From Nectonema munidae (taxonomy: Eukaryota; Nematomorpha; Nectonematoida; Nectonematidae): a stretch of DNA of 64,000 bases. Shown one piece after another: positions 1 through 10,815 of the stretch. The notes under the pieces are model-generated. The model made no database searches and had not been told where the DNA came from. It saw only the letters and a program-made list of their open reading frames with translations. A program made the translations under genes and the position numbers. Position 1 is the first letter of the stretch; each line of letters opens with the position of its first letter. Where the stretch lies: assembly GCA_030549495.1 (NCBI GenBank), contig JAUIRK010000434.1, positions 64,210 to 128,209 of the forward strand, given 5' to 3'.

Positions 1-62
1 ATTGTTTTCACTTTAGTAAGAATAGCTTTATTAACGACAAACAACTTAATTTATTACAACTT

Positions 63-250
63 ATTCTTTAAAAAATCAAAAAATATTTATTATTTTCAAA
101 TATATCGTTGGCTCCCGTTACTTTTAGAATAGAAAGATAAACTTAGTCTCTCTAATCATTTTTATCAAATCATACATATAGGAAACTAAAAGTAACGGGA
201 GCCAACGATATATTTGAAAAGAATAAATATTTTTTGATTTTTTAAAGAAT
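63..250. repeat. Foldback hairpin near outer arm edge
   Basis: Two arms of about 65 bp (63-127 and 186-250) are near-perfect reverse complements around a 58-bp loop. Each contains the GC-richer core GGCTCCCGTTACTTTTAG or its complement. It resembles a foldback or MITE-like unit. No target duplication was identified. Confidence 0.8.
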
Positions 251-800
251 ATTTTTCGATTCTTTGATTACAGGATTTTATATTGATTATTATTTCTATT
301 ATTTATTATCGTGAAAATTTCAAAAATATATGTCATAACTTTTGTAACATCGTATGAGGTATATCAAATCTTTCATGTAGCAAATTATGAACAGAAAGTT
401 TGATATTTTTTGATTTTTTAGAGAATATTTTTCGATACTTTAATTTGTTTTGATTATTTGACAAAAATGGCAAAAATATAGGTAATAACTTATGTAACAT
501 CGTCTCTCCGAATGATGTATATCAAATCTTACATCCAGCAAAATATGTACTGTCAGGTTGAAGATGAACCATCGCAATATACAGGTTGGAGATGAACCAC
601 CGTAGAATACAGGTATATAGGTAATAACTTATGTATCATCGTCTCGCCTAATGAGGTATATCAAAACTTACATCTAACAAAATATGAAAAGAAAATTGAA
701 CATTATCTCTCTAGTCATTTGTAATTTGGAATAGAAATCATCGTAGTATACAGTTTGGAGATGAATTATCGTAGTACCTGTATACTACGATGATTTAGAT
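220..800. repeat. Degenerate tandem units plus small hairpin
   Basis: Diverged units share the cores TAACTTATGTAACATCGTCT and GAGGTATATCAAA (around 320-400, 478-555 and 609-690). They are interleaved with a shorter motif built on GGTTGGAGATGAACCA. At 735-753 and 778-796 a 19-bp perfect inverted repeat surrounds a 24-bp loop. No coding content is seen. Confidence 0.6.
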
Positions 801-1622
801 TAATAGATAGATTAATATCTATTTGCCTGTTCTCCTATAAATTTTGAATGTTTTAATTGCTCATTATGTTTCCAAATGCCAACCGAAAAGTAACAATTTT
901 GAAATTGTTTCCACTATAAATCTCTTGTTCGTGACACTAGAGGTATTACTGAAACAATAAATGGCAAAAAAAAAGATTCACAATTAAATTTTATGCTGAC
1001 TAATATACTTTCTTATACATACTTATCTTATTTATTAAAATAAATTTCTTCTTATTATAAATTTTCTGAATAACCAACTACTGTTTCGTATATCTTCGAA
1101 TTTAAATATGATTACAATGTACATCTTTACTAAGAACAACTCTTTTTTTGCAAGTTTATTTAATAAAATTATTATTTTAATCCTATCCAAGTTTGTTATG
1201 ATTACTTTCTTCAAAATTTATAATTTTTCCGTTTTTTATCCTGCAATTAAATTGCTAAATTTGTCGGCTCAAGCCCTGGGGTGTAAAGTTCCGCCTCTTT
1301 TTCTCAGATTTTAATTATTTTTATAAATATTTCCAATGTGATATATATTTCAACTATGCTGAATTCAGTGGTGATGCCCATTTTTTATATCATAATCAGT
1401 TAAACTTATCAAAAAATGATCTAAATAGGACAACCAATGCCTGAATTAATATTTTTATATAGACATATAATATCATTTTCAATTACGTAGAATTTAGTAC
1501 TGAATTGGACATCCAATAACTTTAGCTGCCTTGATTGAGAATATAGATGAAAAAGTTTTGTAAAAACAAACGTTATAACTTTGTCTTCTATATCAGGTGT
1601 AACTTTTATAATGGCATTTTCT
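801..1622. other. AT-rich DNA, no gene seen
   Basis: AT-rich with no recognisable protein, RNA or repeat. A 68-codon open frame at 1108-1314 matches nothing I recognise and is probably chance. The mirror is at about 49594-50409. Confidence 0.5.
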
Positions 1623-1811
1623 TCAGATATCTAAATAATATTCACTAAATAAGTTCAATTCTATGCCGATTTTAAACCTTATTTCAGATGCCAGTCTATC
1701 ATTACCGCAAAGAGCAATCAATAATGAATTATATAAGCAGTTTCTATCAGGATAAGAAAACACTGCTTTAAAACCGAGAGGTAAAAAATCTTCAAGACCA
1801 TTATCAGCCAT
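1623..1811 (-). pseudogene. OTU-like protein fragment
   Basis: A 62-codon open frame contains FLPLGFKAVFSYPDRNCLYN followed by LLIALCGN and IGIELNLFSEYY. This resembles the region around the catalytic cysteine of OTU-like or vertnin-like domains often found in transposon-linked invertebrate proteins (pattern PDGNCLYNS...L.G...A.ELR...IEL). Only this core is open. The upstream residues appear to continue in another frame and the downstream region is full of stops, so this looks like a decayed fragment. The assignment rests on remembered family consensus, and the histidine half of an OTU site is not visible. Confidence 0.4.
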
Positions 1812-1949
1812 CGTAACATTAACTGCTTCACAATGTTATATTTTTTGACTAATGGCTTTCTATCATTTATCAATAAAATGCGATAACTTATATAAAATTT
1901 CCTAACATTGCATAAATTTTTTGGATCTTTGGATAAAAAGTCCAAAAAT

Positions 1950-2950
1950 GTATCATACTTTTCATATTCCCCATTGATTTAAACATCGTGAACAAATATA
2001 GTCAGGCATTTTAGAATATAAATCCTAAATAGAATTTTTGACAGCAGTTTAGACAGTAAACTGACTTTTAAGAAAAAATTGTATTACATTTCTTGCATAA
2101 TTCAGGACATTTCTAATTATTTTTATAAATTCCAATTATATTTTAATTTGAAATTGATCTTATAAAATAAACTCATTAAAAATAAATTTAATAATCACTA
2201 AAACATAAAATCATTTATAACATATTCAATTTGAATTAAATAATTTTGTATGAATCATAGTTATTAACACTTGCAAAACCAGGAAAATAAAGCTAGCGCA
2301 AGGACCACTAGTTGGCAAAAAAAACTCCACAGATTGATTTTGTCATTATTTTTAATTTTTAAATAAACCTTATATAAATGTCCTATTGAAATTTAATTAT
2401 GGTCACAATAACAAATATCTTCTGTTTATTCTTTTGTATTTCAAGCAATATTACTTTCTATGATCTATTTCCAAGAAAAATATATAAATTAAAAAAAATT
2501 TCCGATAATTTATGAAAAAAGTGATAAGAAATTAAAAAAATGTTTATAAGTCAGAAAAAGCATCTATTTCATATATATTTTGATAAATATATCCTTTATA
2601 AATGGAGATAAGTTATTTTGTTACCAAAACTTATTAGTATTTCACTTATTTAACTCCACTGTCTTGTAAACTTTTACGATTACGTTAGCCGCAACATCAA
2701 AACAATTGTGTTTTTCATTATTGATACCGTGAATTGCACTACTGCGTGTTTATATCTTTGTAATCAATATCTGTATAAATAAAGAATAAATAACGTCCTT
2801 GTAATTCCTTTGAAAAATCCTACCTATCAACTTACTGTTGTGTTCCAGTATAAGCAGCTGACTAACTTTGCCAAAGTTCTCATATTCATACATTTCTTGC
2901 AAAGCAATAAATTCTCAAACAAAGCTTTTTAAAACGAACTCATTTTTCTT
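1950..2950. other. AT-rich DNA, nothing recognised
   Basis: No gene, terminal repeat or tandem structure was recognised here or in its mirror (about 48260-49266). The left terminus of the downstream piggyBac might lie here but was not found. Confidence 0.5.
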
Positions 2951-2957
2951 CTAAATA

Positions 2958-4422
2958 TGAGTTCTTTGGATTTGTCTTGTGTTTCTGAAGAGGTAACATC
3001 ATCAATATCTTCTGATTGTCTTATACGACAACTACAATTGAAGAATCTTTAACTGATTCGTTAGTTGCCCCTGATGGCACTGAGTATTCATGGAATCCAG
3101 CTAGACCAAACCAAGGTAGCGCTTTAGGTCAAAACACAAGAAACTTAAGTCAAAGCCCGTTTGGACCCATTGGTTCAGAAAAATTTCTCACTGATTCTCT
3201 TCAAATTTTTAAACTTTTTTTAATGAAGAAGTAATTTCTCATATTTTTCATTTTATAAAAGTTAAACTAGATGAAAATTTTAAGTAAGTTTTTTTATATT
3301 TTTTTCTTAATTCATAGTTGCGAAACACCAAAGTATGAGTTTCTAAGGCTACACAACAAAAAATTTGCTGTCTGTGACCTCTTAACTTATTTTGGTTGCT
3401 TAATCTACATGGTGCAATCAAAGAATCAACAAATAAATTAAAAATATTTATTTTCAGAAAAAACTGGAGAACCATTTTTTCGAGCTTCAACTTCAAGAAA
3501 TATGTTCTTGTTGGTTCATATTTTTATAAGTCTTGATGTGAAGAGTGACAGATCCAAATGATTAGATATTTGCCCAATATGTTTTATCTTAATTGTTCTA
3601 AATTTCTTGTACCGTATAATTACGTCCCAGTAGACGAACAACTTATAAAATTTAGAGGACGTTGTAGAATAAAAATTTACGACCCTTCAAGCCTGGCCAT
3701 TATGTCATATACCATTGTACAGATGCTAAATCTTTATATATTTTAAAGCCTCAAGTTTATGTTTCAGGTTTAACTGATAGAACTTTTTTTTCTGGAGCAA
3801 ATATAGTTAAAAGATTGATAACGGATAGTGATCTACCTTGGAATATTATCTGATAGGTTTTTCACATCTCATGAGTTGTGTCAATGGGCTACTTCAAAAA
3901 AATTAACTATTTCTGGTTAGATCTAATGGTACTTTTATCCCACATATTTTTAGGCCCAAACATTTACAACAGCTGGGCTTAAATGAAATTGAATCAAAAT
4001 TTATTTATACCAAATATGCTTCCCTGACGGCTTATGCCCCCAGACATGCTCATCGTAATTTCAAAGTTGTTTACGTTATTTCAAGCCAACATTTGGGGGA
4101 AATAAATTTGATTGAAAGGAAACGCAAACCAGAAACAATAGTGTTATACAATCAATACAAAAGTGGGGTAGACACAACAAATCAGATGCTTAAATCTTAC
4201 ACATCTTATAGAACGTCTAGAAAATGGATAGTTGCAGTTTTTGCAAACTACTTAGATATTGCTTGTCACAATCTAGAACTAGATTCTAGGTCTAGAGGTA
4301 CAAGAAAATGTAGTTCTTGTAACAGACACATATGCAAAAATCATACGAAATATTTTTTGTACTTAATGTCATTAAGTGAAATATTGTGTATAATATTCAA
4401 TTGTACGGTATTAGAAACATAA
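2958..4422 (+). pseudogene. Decayed piggyBac transposase (left arm)
   Basis: Pieces of a DDE_Tnp_1_7 piggyBac transposase appear in order. An acidic N-terminus begins at ATG 2958 (MSSLDLSCVSEEV). It is followed by SLVAPDGTEYSWNPARPNQG at about 3059-3120, then VPVDEQLIKFRGRC near 3622-3666 (the first catalytic Asp lies in the DEQ motif). Next come GLTDRTFFSG at about 3770 and DRFFTSHELCQW near 3853-3890 (the second Asp). YNQYKSGVDTTNQM at 4149-4190 holds the third Asp, and a C-terminal Cys/His cluster (CSSCNRHICKNH) lies at 4313-4350. The frame changes several times and stops interrupt it, so the gene is inactive. The terminal sequence GGGACTTAATGGATTAA near 4859-4875 looks like a piggyBac end with a TTAA target. 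The other end was not found. Confidence 0.85.
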
Positions 4423-4661
4423 ATAATGTTTTTATAATTTTGTTCTCTAAAAATTAAATTTTATAAAATATGTAAGAGCATAAAAATTTGTTTTTTATTT
4501 TTGAAAATATGAATTTGACCCTTTTGTACACAATTTTTTATGTACTTTTTTATTTTTTTGAATTTTTTGTTTATAAGCTTTCATTTTTTGTAATAAAAGC
4601 TTGTTTTCTGATAGTTATACATTTTTATATTGCTTACTTTTATATAAAAGGTCGTACAGAA

Positions 4662-4800
4662 TTGACGTCAACTTAATTTTGTTAGTTTCTTACCCACCCT
4701 TCTTTTCTTGTCAACATTTGTCAAATATATTTCACTAATAATCTACCTTGATGTCAGTTTGGAGATACTCCTTTTATTTCTCTCTCAAAGTTGACGTCAA
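4662..4800. promoter_or_regulatory. Pair of CRE-like palindromes
   Basis: The self-complementary sequence TTGACGTCAA occurs at 4662-4671 and again at 4791-4800. Each contains the full CRE/ATF consensus TGACGTCA. They sit between the piggyBac coding remains and its putative 3' end, so they may be subterminal transposon repeats rather than host regulatory sites. The mirror copies are at 46545-46554 and 46416-46425. Confidence 0.45.
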
Positions 4801-5310
4801 TGATTCTTGTTGAGTATTATATCTAAAAAAACGAAGATGAAATTACTTATGGGAGCATTGGGACTTAATGGATTAAATAATAAAGATTTCGTTATTTTAT
4901 CTAAAAAATCGTTTTACGTCTCTTTTGTAATTGATCGCACTTGAGCACACTTTTTAGCAAAGCCCCTTTTTAAAAATTATTTCTTTTGATCACACGTTCT
5001 CTTTTCAATTTGTTTTCAGGTTGCTTCCTTCTCTGATACTAATCTTCAAAAGATTTTATAATACGTTTTGTTTTTTTTAATAAATATATCATACTCAAGA
5101 TGATTGAAGAAAGTATTATAAGCCAAAATATATATTTAAACTATATAACTAATATATAACAATTTTTTGAAATTTTTTTACATAAATGATTTTTTTTTAG
5201 AAAAAAACTGATTTTCAGGCATACATCACTACTTCAATTGACACTTCCAGATATTTTTTAACCGTATTAGCCAAAACAAGTATAGAAATAAAATAATCAT
5301 AGTCGGTTTA

Positions 5311-5790
5311 GTATAAAAACAGATATTTTATTTGAAATTTTGAAAATATTTTTAGAGACAGTTTTTAGACGTAAACCATCAATATGATTGAAGCTTTCAG
5401 ATATTTTGAAACCATCCAAAAATGAAACAGCATCTTCAATTTGGTATAAAAACAGATGTATTTAAATTTCAAAATATTTCTGCGAACATTGGACATAAAC
5501 TGCACTTTTGATTTACACTTGCAGATATTCTCTAAATGTACTGAATTCAGAAATGAAACCAGCATGATTGATTTGGTATAAAAACATATATTTTATGTAA
5601 AATTTGAAGGAATGTTTTTGGAGACAATTTTTAGAAGTAAACCGCAAATTTGATTAACGCTTATAGGTATTCTCAAATCCTAAATGTAAAAATGAGTCCA
5701 GAAATGAAACCAGCATGGCCGATTTAGTATAAAAACATATTTTATGTAAAATTTGAAGATATATTTCATGACATATATTCTCATCAATCA
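5311..5790. repeat. About 132-bp degenerate tandem array
   Basis: The anchor GTATAAAAAC recurs at 5311, 5444, 5576 and 5727 (spacing 133, 132, 151). Between the anchors lie related sequences containing AAATGAAAC and TTGATT...CAGATATT. The array has three to four diverged units, is AT-rich and is not coding. Confidence 0.75.
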
Positions 5791-6559
5791 AAATTTTGAT
5801 TGACATTTTCTAAAAAGTAGCGATGATTATTGGAAAAATTCAATATATAATGTGTTATGCATTCAAAACTGTATATAATTATACATTTTCAAGGAAGTAT
5901 ATAGTAAAAATTAAAATTTTTGATTTTGATTGACATGAGAGGTTAATGAAAATGGTTTCAAAAGATGCAGCTAACAATTTTAGGAAAAGTCACAAAATTT
6001 GAAGGGATATAATTCAACCAATACCCCTAAAAACAAAATTTTTGAATTAAAAGAAATTTTTCTCAATTTGGTAACAAAATAATCCACTCATTTGCCTGGA
6101 ATAAATCGTGTTACAAAGTGATTGATTTCAAGTGTTAACGCGTTCTTGTTGAAAATTTCATTTTTTTTCTGGAATATCTTCTCGTATGCTATTGTATTCT
6201 AAAAAATCATCATATTTGTCTTCCTCATCTATGAATAAATCAGTCTAAGTGGGAATAACTAACTTTTTGGAATTTTGAGCTTCATCATTTTGAAAATTTT
6301 GATTCTATTTCCAACGAAAAAAATCAGTTTATTCTTAAATGACCTTAAGATAAACACGCTAATAAAGCTTATTAGTATTTTAAATAGCGAGTACGAATCC
6401 CGTTTCGAATTCAAAATGTTTATCTTCATGGGTTAATGTAATGCAGAAAGTCTTTACAGTTCGAGAAAAATGAAATCGTTGACAAACCCCTGCATCTTCT
6501 TACTCTTCTCCGGAACGCTTTTTTTTCACACACAATCTTTGCTTACTTGTTCCAACTCT

Positions 6560-6779
6560 AATAAAATTGGAATAGAGTCGGTATCTAATAAAATATAGGA
6601 ACCGGGGTGGGTTTTTTAAAAAATTTTTGTGAGGATATTGTGGGAGCATTCGTCAAAGGAAGGAAGGGAGGAAGGGTCGTTCCTATCTACTAGCGGAGCC
6701 GCCCCCCCCTTCCCTCTAGGATAGAGTATAAGTAATATGCTTTTTCCCTCCCTCCCCCCCCCCTCTGTTCTTCTATATA
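6560..6779. mobile_element. Left-arm-only insertion, GC-rich ends
   Basis: The left arm has about 220 extra bases between TTGTTCCAACTCT and CTTTTGTTTCAGG. In the right arm these flanks are joined directly (about 44650-44668). The insert starts with a motif also seen near 21531-21560 (GAGTCGG..TATCTAATAAAA). It then holds a purine-rich block (6656-6680), a C8 run followed by TTCCC (6702-6715), and a pyrimidine block TCCCTCCCTCCCCCCCCCC near 6746-6764. It is non-coding and no clear target duplication is visible. It is probably a short interspersed repeat. Confidence 0.8.
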
Positions 6780-7050
6780 CTTTTGTTTCAGGCTAAAGCG
6801 TGGACGTAATACCAATTTTTACGTGTAAATATCAATAAAATGGCGATTATGAATCGTGCTATTTTTACCTGTAAAAAGTACGCGTCTTAGCATGACACAA
6901 TTTTTTTAAATATTTTGCATAACAACGCCTTCTTATGTTTTCGTTAACTTTGCATTAATTTTTGACTTATATTGTCCAAATAGAGCCTTTTCTTTTTTTC
7001 CATAACTTAATCTGTAATTTTGGTGATTCAATTTGTTGATTTGTTGATCA

Positions 7051-7190
7051 ATCAGTAGTGTCATCTTTCTGTACAACACGATATTTTTTAAAAGAACAGC
7101 CATTAAATTTCGTTTCCATTTAGCATTTATTTTTTCAAATAAAATTAAGATTTCTTTTTTTTATTTAATAAATTTTCCTCATCGCGCAAT
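7051..7190. repeat. 140-bp direct repeat, copy 1
   Basis: From ATCAATCAGTAGTGTCATCT to TTTTCCTCATCGCGCAA this segment recurs in the same orientation at about 9221-9363 with only a few differences. The two copies lie 2.17 kb apart and contain no ORF. Confidence 0.85.
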
Positions 7191-7371
7191 TTTGTATATC
7201 AAGATGCCTTTCTCGCTTCACCTAAAAGTTTAGTTCGCTCAAATCCACATACAAGTTCCTCCTAGAAAGTATACGTGGAATGTGCTTCAATAGCAACTCG
7301 GTCATCCAATCTTTTACAAAGGTATACATTACATATTGTTTTTAATTAAACATTATTTCTGCTGAACCTTA

Positions 7372-8385
7372 AATTTCAGAATCAAACCTTTTTGCTATAA
7401 GTATTCCTTAGATGTTTTGTATAGTTATAAAATTTATTTTTTTAGTAATAAATATGTAAACTAGACTGCAATGGTTCTCAACCTTTTTTCTACCATGGCC
7501 CCCCTTTTGCGCAAACATTATTGTATGGCCCCATAAAGTTTTTCATATATTTATCTATTTTTTAAAGGTCAAAAACGAAAATTCGGAACTTTTTCATGAG
7601 GTTATTCATTCAAACAACATAACATAAAAGCAAAAAAACTGTAAAATTCCTTCAAAAATTATAGAGCTCCTAAATCATAACTTCTTTTCATATTAACGGT
7701 CTAAGCCTAGTAGATGTGGAAACCAAACTATAAAAAAGTTCATGAAAATAGAATTTTCATATAAAGTTTCAAGATATAGTTGCTAAAATAGTTTTTGTAT
7801 CATATGTATATATAATATAGAAAAATCGACAAAGCTTTGGGGCAATTTTATAAATAAAAATGCATTTTTTCGTCAAATTAAATTTTTAATTTAAACATCT
7901 ACCTATATCAATCCGAACTTATAACTTTTTGTGACTTCTCTACGATCTGATGTATTGTATGGAAATCAAATTTTTTTCTTTGGCCCGTCAGTGGGCCATA
8001 TGGCCGACGTTGAGAAACCCTAAACTAGAGCACTTTGTGAATACAGTTAAGGCCCTTTTACTTATGGCCGGTTTGGCATTTGGGCGGGTGTACATTTGAA
8101 AAATAACTCAAGAGATGGCTACTGGCTGGTATATGTTGAATAAATGTGATATAATCGTGTCTAAAATGCAATGCTTAAAGAACAACACTCACACACAGGA
8201 AAGTAGATACAATACAAAGTGACATTAAATTTAAATCAAAGATGTATGCAATTAAATTTTGAAATTATAATTTTTTCTTATTTATATAGACACAAACAAA
8301 AGAATTATAAGCGTTATATCTATGAGTTTTTTGAATTCAAGTCCAGAAAAACTAAATTTTTAATCATTTAATTTTCTTTTTTTGT
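7372..8385 (+). repeat. Interspersed repeat A, split by a hAT
   Basis: Without the hAT at 7465-8020, this segment matches 17312-17725 in opposite orientation. Shared blocks include TCAAACCTTTTTGCTATAAG, AAGGCCCTTTTACTTATGGC, CTCAAGAGATGGCTACTGGC and GAATTCAAGTCCAGAAAAAC. The family is unknown and no coding capacity is seen. The copy was whole before the hAT landed. Confidence 0.7.
7465..8020. mobile_element. hAT MITE, 8-bp TSD TAAACTAG
   Basis: The left end contains AATGGTTCTCAACCTTTTTT and the right end reads GGCCGACGTTGAGAAACCC, giving the inverted TTCTCAAC core typical of hAT (SPIN/Charlie-like) termini. Identical 8-bp TAAACTAG copies flank the element at 7457-7464 and 8021-8028. It is 556 bp and non-autonomous with no transposase. 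It is inserted in interspersed repeat A. Confidence 0.88.
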
Positions 8386-9220
8386 GCTACTATGTTAAAT
8401 TTTAGTAGTTAAATTGTGTAAAATTAAAAATTATCTAATTATTTTACGTGTTTGGATTTGGAATATCAGTAAATCTTGTTAAATATAGGTTTAAAACGTT
8501 GACTTTTTTAAGTACTCCCAAAATAAAAAGGATCGCGACGAGATATCGGAAAGTACTAATGAAATTTAGCGATGCGATTTCGATTCTGATATTTAAAACT
8601 CACGATTTCAATTACCAATGTTAAGGTATGTATGTACGATTGCGCTGACACTAAACCTCACCTCAGCCCCAACACACACTGTAGAAATAGGTTGAGCACT
8701 TGGCAACTACTTTGCAAATTGAGGAATACATTTGAATGGTCAAAATGGGCGGGAGAGTGCAGAAATGTATAATATTTGACATTTATATTGCAATCCAAAT
8801 GGCATCACAGCATTAGCTCGCCTCTAAGTTGTAATCTATTTTGCGTTATCAAAAATTCCCTAAAACTTTGTGCTGCACTTTATAGTTATTTTAGTTTCAT
8901 ATTCTAATCAATTTTAATTTTCAGACTATTCCCTGCCACTTGTGTCAAAAGGTTTATCATTGAAACTTTTCTTTCCACTTTTTTTTATTTTCACACGTAA
9001 AATTTAATGATACAAAAGCCATTAAAAAATTTATGGTTTTTATTTAAATTTTACAAAAATAACTCATATTTTTAGACTATTTTATATTTTAAAATAGTAA
9101 AGGGATACTGATATATCTAATCTATTTTTATCAAAATTTTTATATCTACATGTTTTATTACGTTTTGCCAAAACATTTTTATATGTTTTATTTTTAGGCG
9201 TATGCAGCGAAGAAGTGTCT
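8386..9220. other. AT-rich DNA, nothing recognised
   Basis: No gene or repeat recognised here. The mirror lies at about 42205-43052, where a 63-codon open frame (42797-42988, minus) matches nothing known to me. Confidence 0.45.
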
Positions 9221-9363
9221 TATCAATCAGTAGTTTCATCTTTCTGTACAACACGATTTTTTTAAAAGAACAGCCATTAAATTTCCTTTCCATTTAGCAT
9301 TTATTTTTTCAAATAAAATTAAGATTTCTTTTTTTTATTTAATAAATTTTCCTCATCGCGCAA
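9221..9363. repeat. 140-bp direct repeat, copy 2
   Basis: Second copy of the 7051-7190 repeat in the same orientation. The differences include TAGTTTCATC for TAGTGTCATC and TTTCCTTTCC for TTTCGTTTCC. After the shared CATCGCGCAA the two copies diverge completely. Confidence 0.85.
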
Positions 9364-9654
9364 ACATGGATCCATGAGAGGCGGTAAATTTTGAAAGTTG
9401 AATTGTTATGCATATTGGATATAAACTTCTAAAATTTTGATAATGCTTCCTTATTTATTGTATAAATAACTTACATTTGTATGTGCACAGAGTAGTAAGT
9501 TGTTGGCAAACATGGGCTCAAAAGACACTAATTTTATTTAAAGTTCTCATAATAAATACTCTAATAGACATGTTTGTAGCGAACACGGTCGGATTCAGCA
9601 TTTTTTTTAGCCGGGCCAAAATATTAATAGTATATAAAGTTTTAATTCTCTTTT

Positions 9655-9745
9655 CATATGAGATTAAAACTCCCGAAAGAGGTGGGCGCGAGGTGGTTAG
9701 AGCCCGATTAGCCCCTTCCGTATCCGCCCCTGCCAGCGAACATTC
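9655..9745. repeat. GC-rich repeat end fragment
   Basis: GC-rich block (GGTGGGCGCGAGGTGGTTAG, then CCGTATCCGCCCCTGCCAGC) in AT-rich DNA. The reverse strand reads GGCAGGGGCGGATACGG, a style common at the ends of interspersed DNA elements. Only one end is visible. The mirror is at about 41688-41780. Confidence 0.35.
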
Positions 9746-9829
9746 AGAAAATTCAACTTCAACTTTATACTTCATAATTGACGATTTGTGAATTTTTAAC
9801 AATCTGAATGGGTGATTCAGCAAAAAATT

Positions 9830-10680
9830 TGAGAAATCATGTAAGCATTAAATTATTCCTTAGCAATACAACAATGTTAAACTTGTAATTGCATCTTAGA
9901 AATATGACTAGTATTGGAGCGAAGTTGTGCCAGACTTCAAAATAATGCCATTTTGATGCAATTCTTACGAAGCTACGCTAAGTTTCCATTGCCTTTGGGA
10001 TATTAGAGAAAAAGCTGCATATTAACAAAGGGAGTACTGTCGTAAACGCTTATTTCTCAGTGACGAAGCCTAATAACAAGAATAAGACATTATTGGTATC
10101 AAAAGTTTATTTCCTCCATTTAAGGTGGATTTATACAAAGATTGTTGCAGCTCTTGATAAAGAATGTGTAGCACAAAGCTAAGTATACAAGGCTATGCCC
10201 CGCTAAACTGTATGAAAACCTAAGGTCCATTTTCTTGATGCTTTTATTGACAATTTCAAAGGGGATATGTGCACGAAAATTTGATTGCAGGCTAATTTGT
10301 GGCTTATTCGCGAATTGGATGACAGCAAACGTAGAAAATTGCCCATCCTAGCGTGATAAATATATTTCAGAAAGTTCAAAATATAACTTATCTTTCATTC
10401 TTGTTTCATATCTAAATATAGTGAAATTTAAACTTTTCTTAGAAGAAAAATTCATCCTGAGAGCCACAAAAGTAAATTTTAAAAGAAGTAACAGTCATTT
10501 TCTATTGGTTTGCAAAAAAAAATTTTCTCGTTTACATAGTCTATTCTAATGATCATTTTAACGTTTAAATAGGGTTAAAGGGGAATACATTTTTAGAGCA
10601 TCATCATCAGAAAACACTATATTTGGCGCGTACCCTATAACAGGTTCAAGATGATAGTTATTATACGAGATAAAAATAAT
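9830..10680. other. Unclassified, possibly old element remains
   Basis: Slightly higher GC than its surroundings, with no long ORF. Short peptide-like stretches are visible on the plus strand but I could not assign a family. The mirror is at about 40745-41590. Confidence 0.35.
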
Positions 10681-10683
10681 GCG

Positions 10684-10815
10684 TGAGTAAGGCTAGCTGT
10701 CTACTTGGCTACGATACCTACCACAAGGTCTTCAGTTCGATCCAACACCAACCAAGCCTTCTTTACTCAAAGTTCGAGCGGTGCAATTGTGCCTTGTCGA
10801 TGAAAACACTCCATG
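10684..10815 (+). mobile_element. tRNA-derived SINE, copy 1
   Basis: The head contains a plausible A box (TAGCTGTCTACTTGG) and a B box AGTTCGATCCA at 10734-10744. The tail has GCAATTGTGCC then TCGATGAAAACACTCCATGG. The same head-tail order recurs at 21121-21263 and 57619-57760, which defines a family. Confidence 0.75.

Noticed and set aside
7051-9363. Direct repeats as LTRs of a small retroelement
   Set aside because: No TG...CA ends, primer site, polypurine tract or coding remains are seen between them.
9518-9823. 101-codon minus-strand frame as a gene
   Set aside because: Shortened in the mirror (41596-41823) and overlaps a GC-rich repeat fragment. No recognisable domain.
10684-10760. A functional tRNA gene
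   Set aside because: Has B-box-like sequence but cannot be folded by eye into a full cloverleaf, and the same head recurs with a SINE tail.
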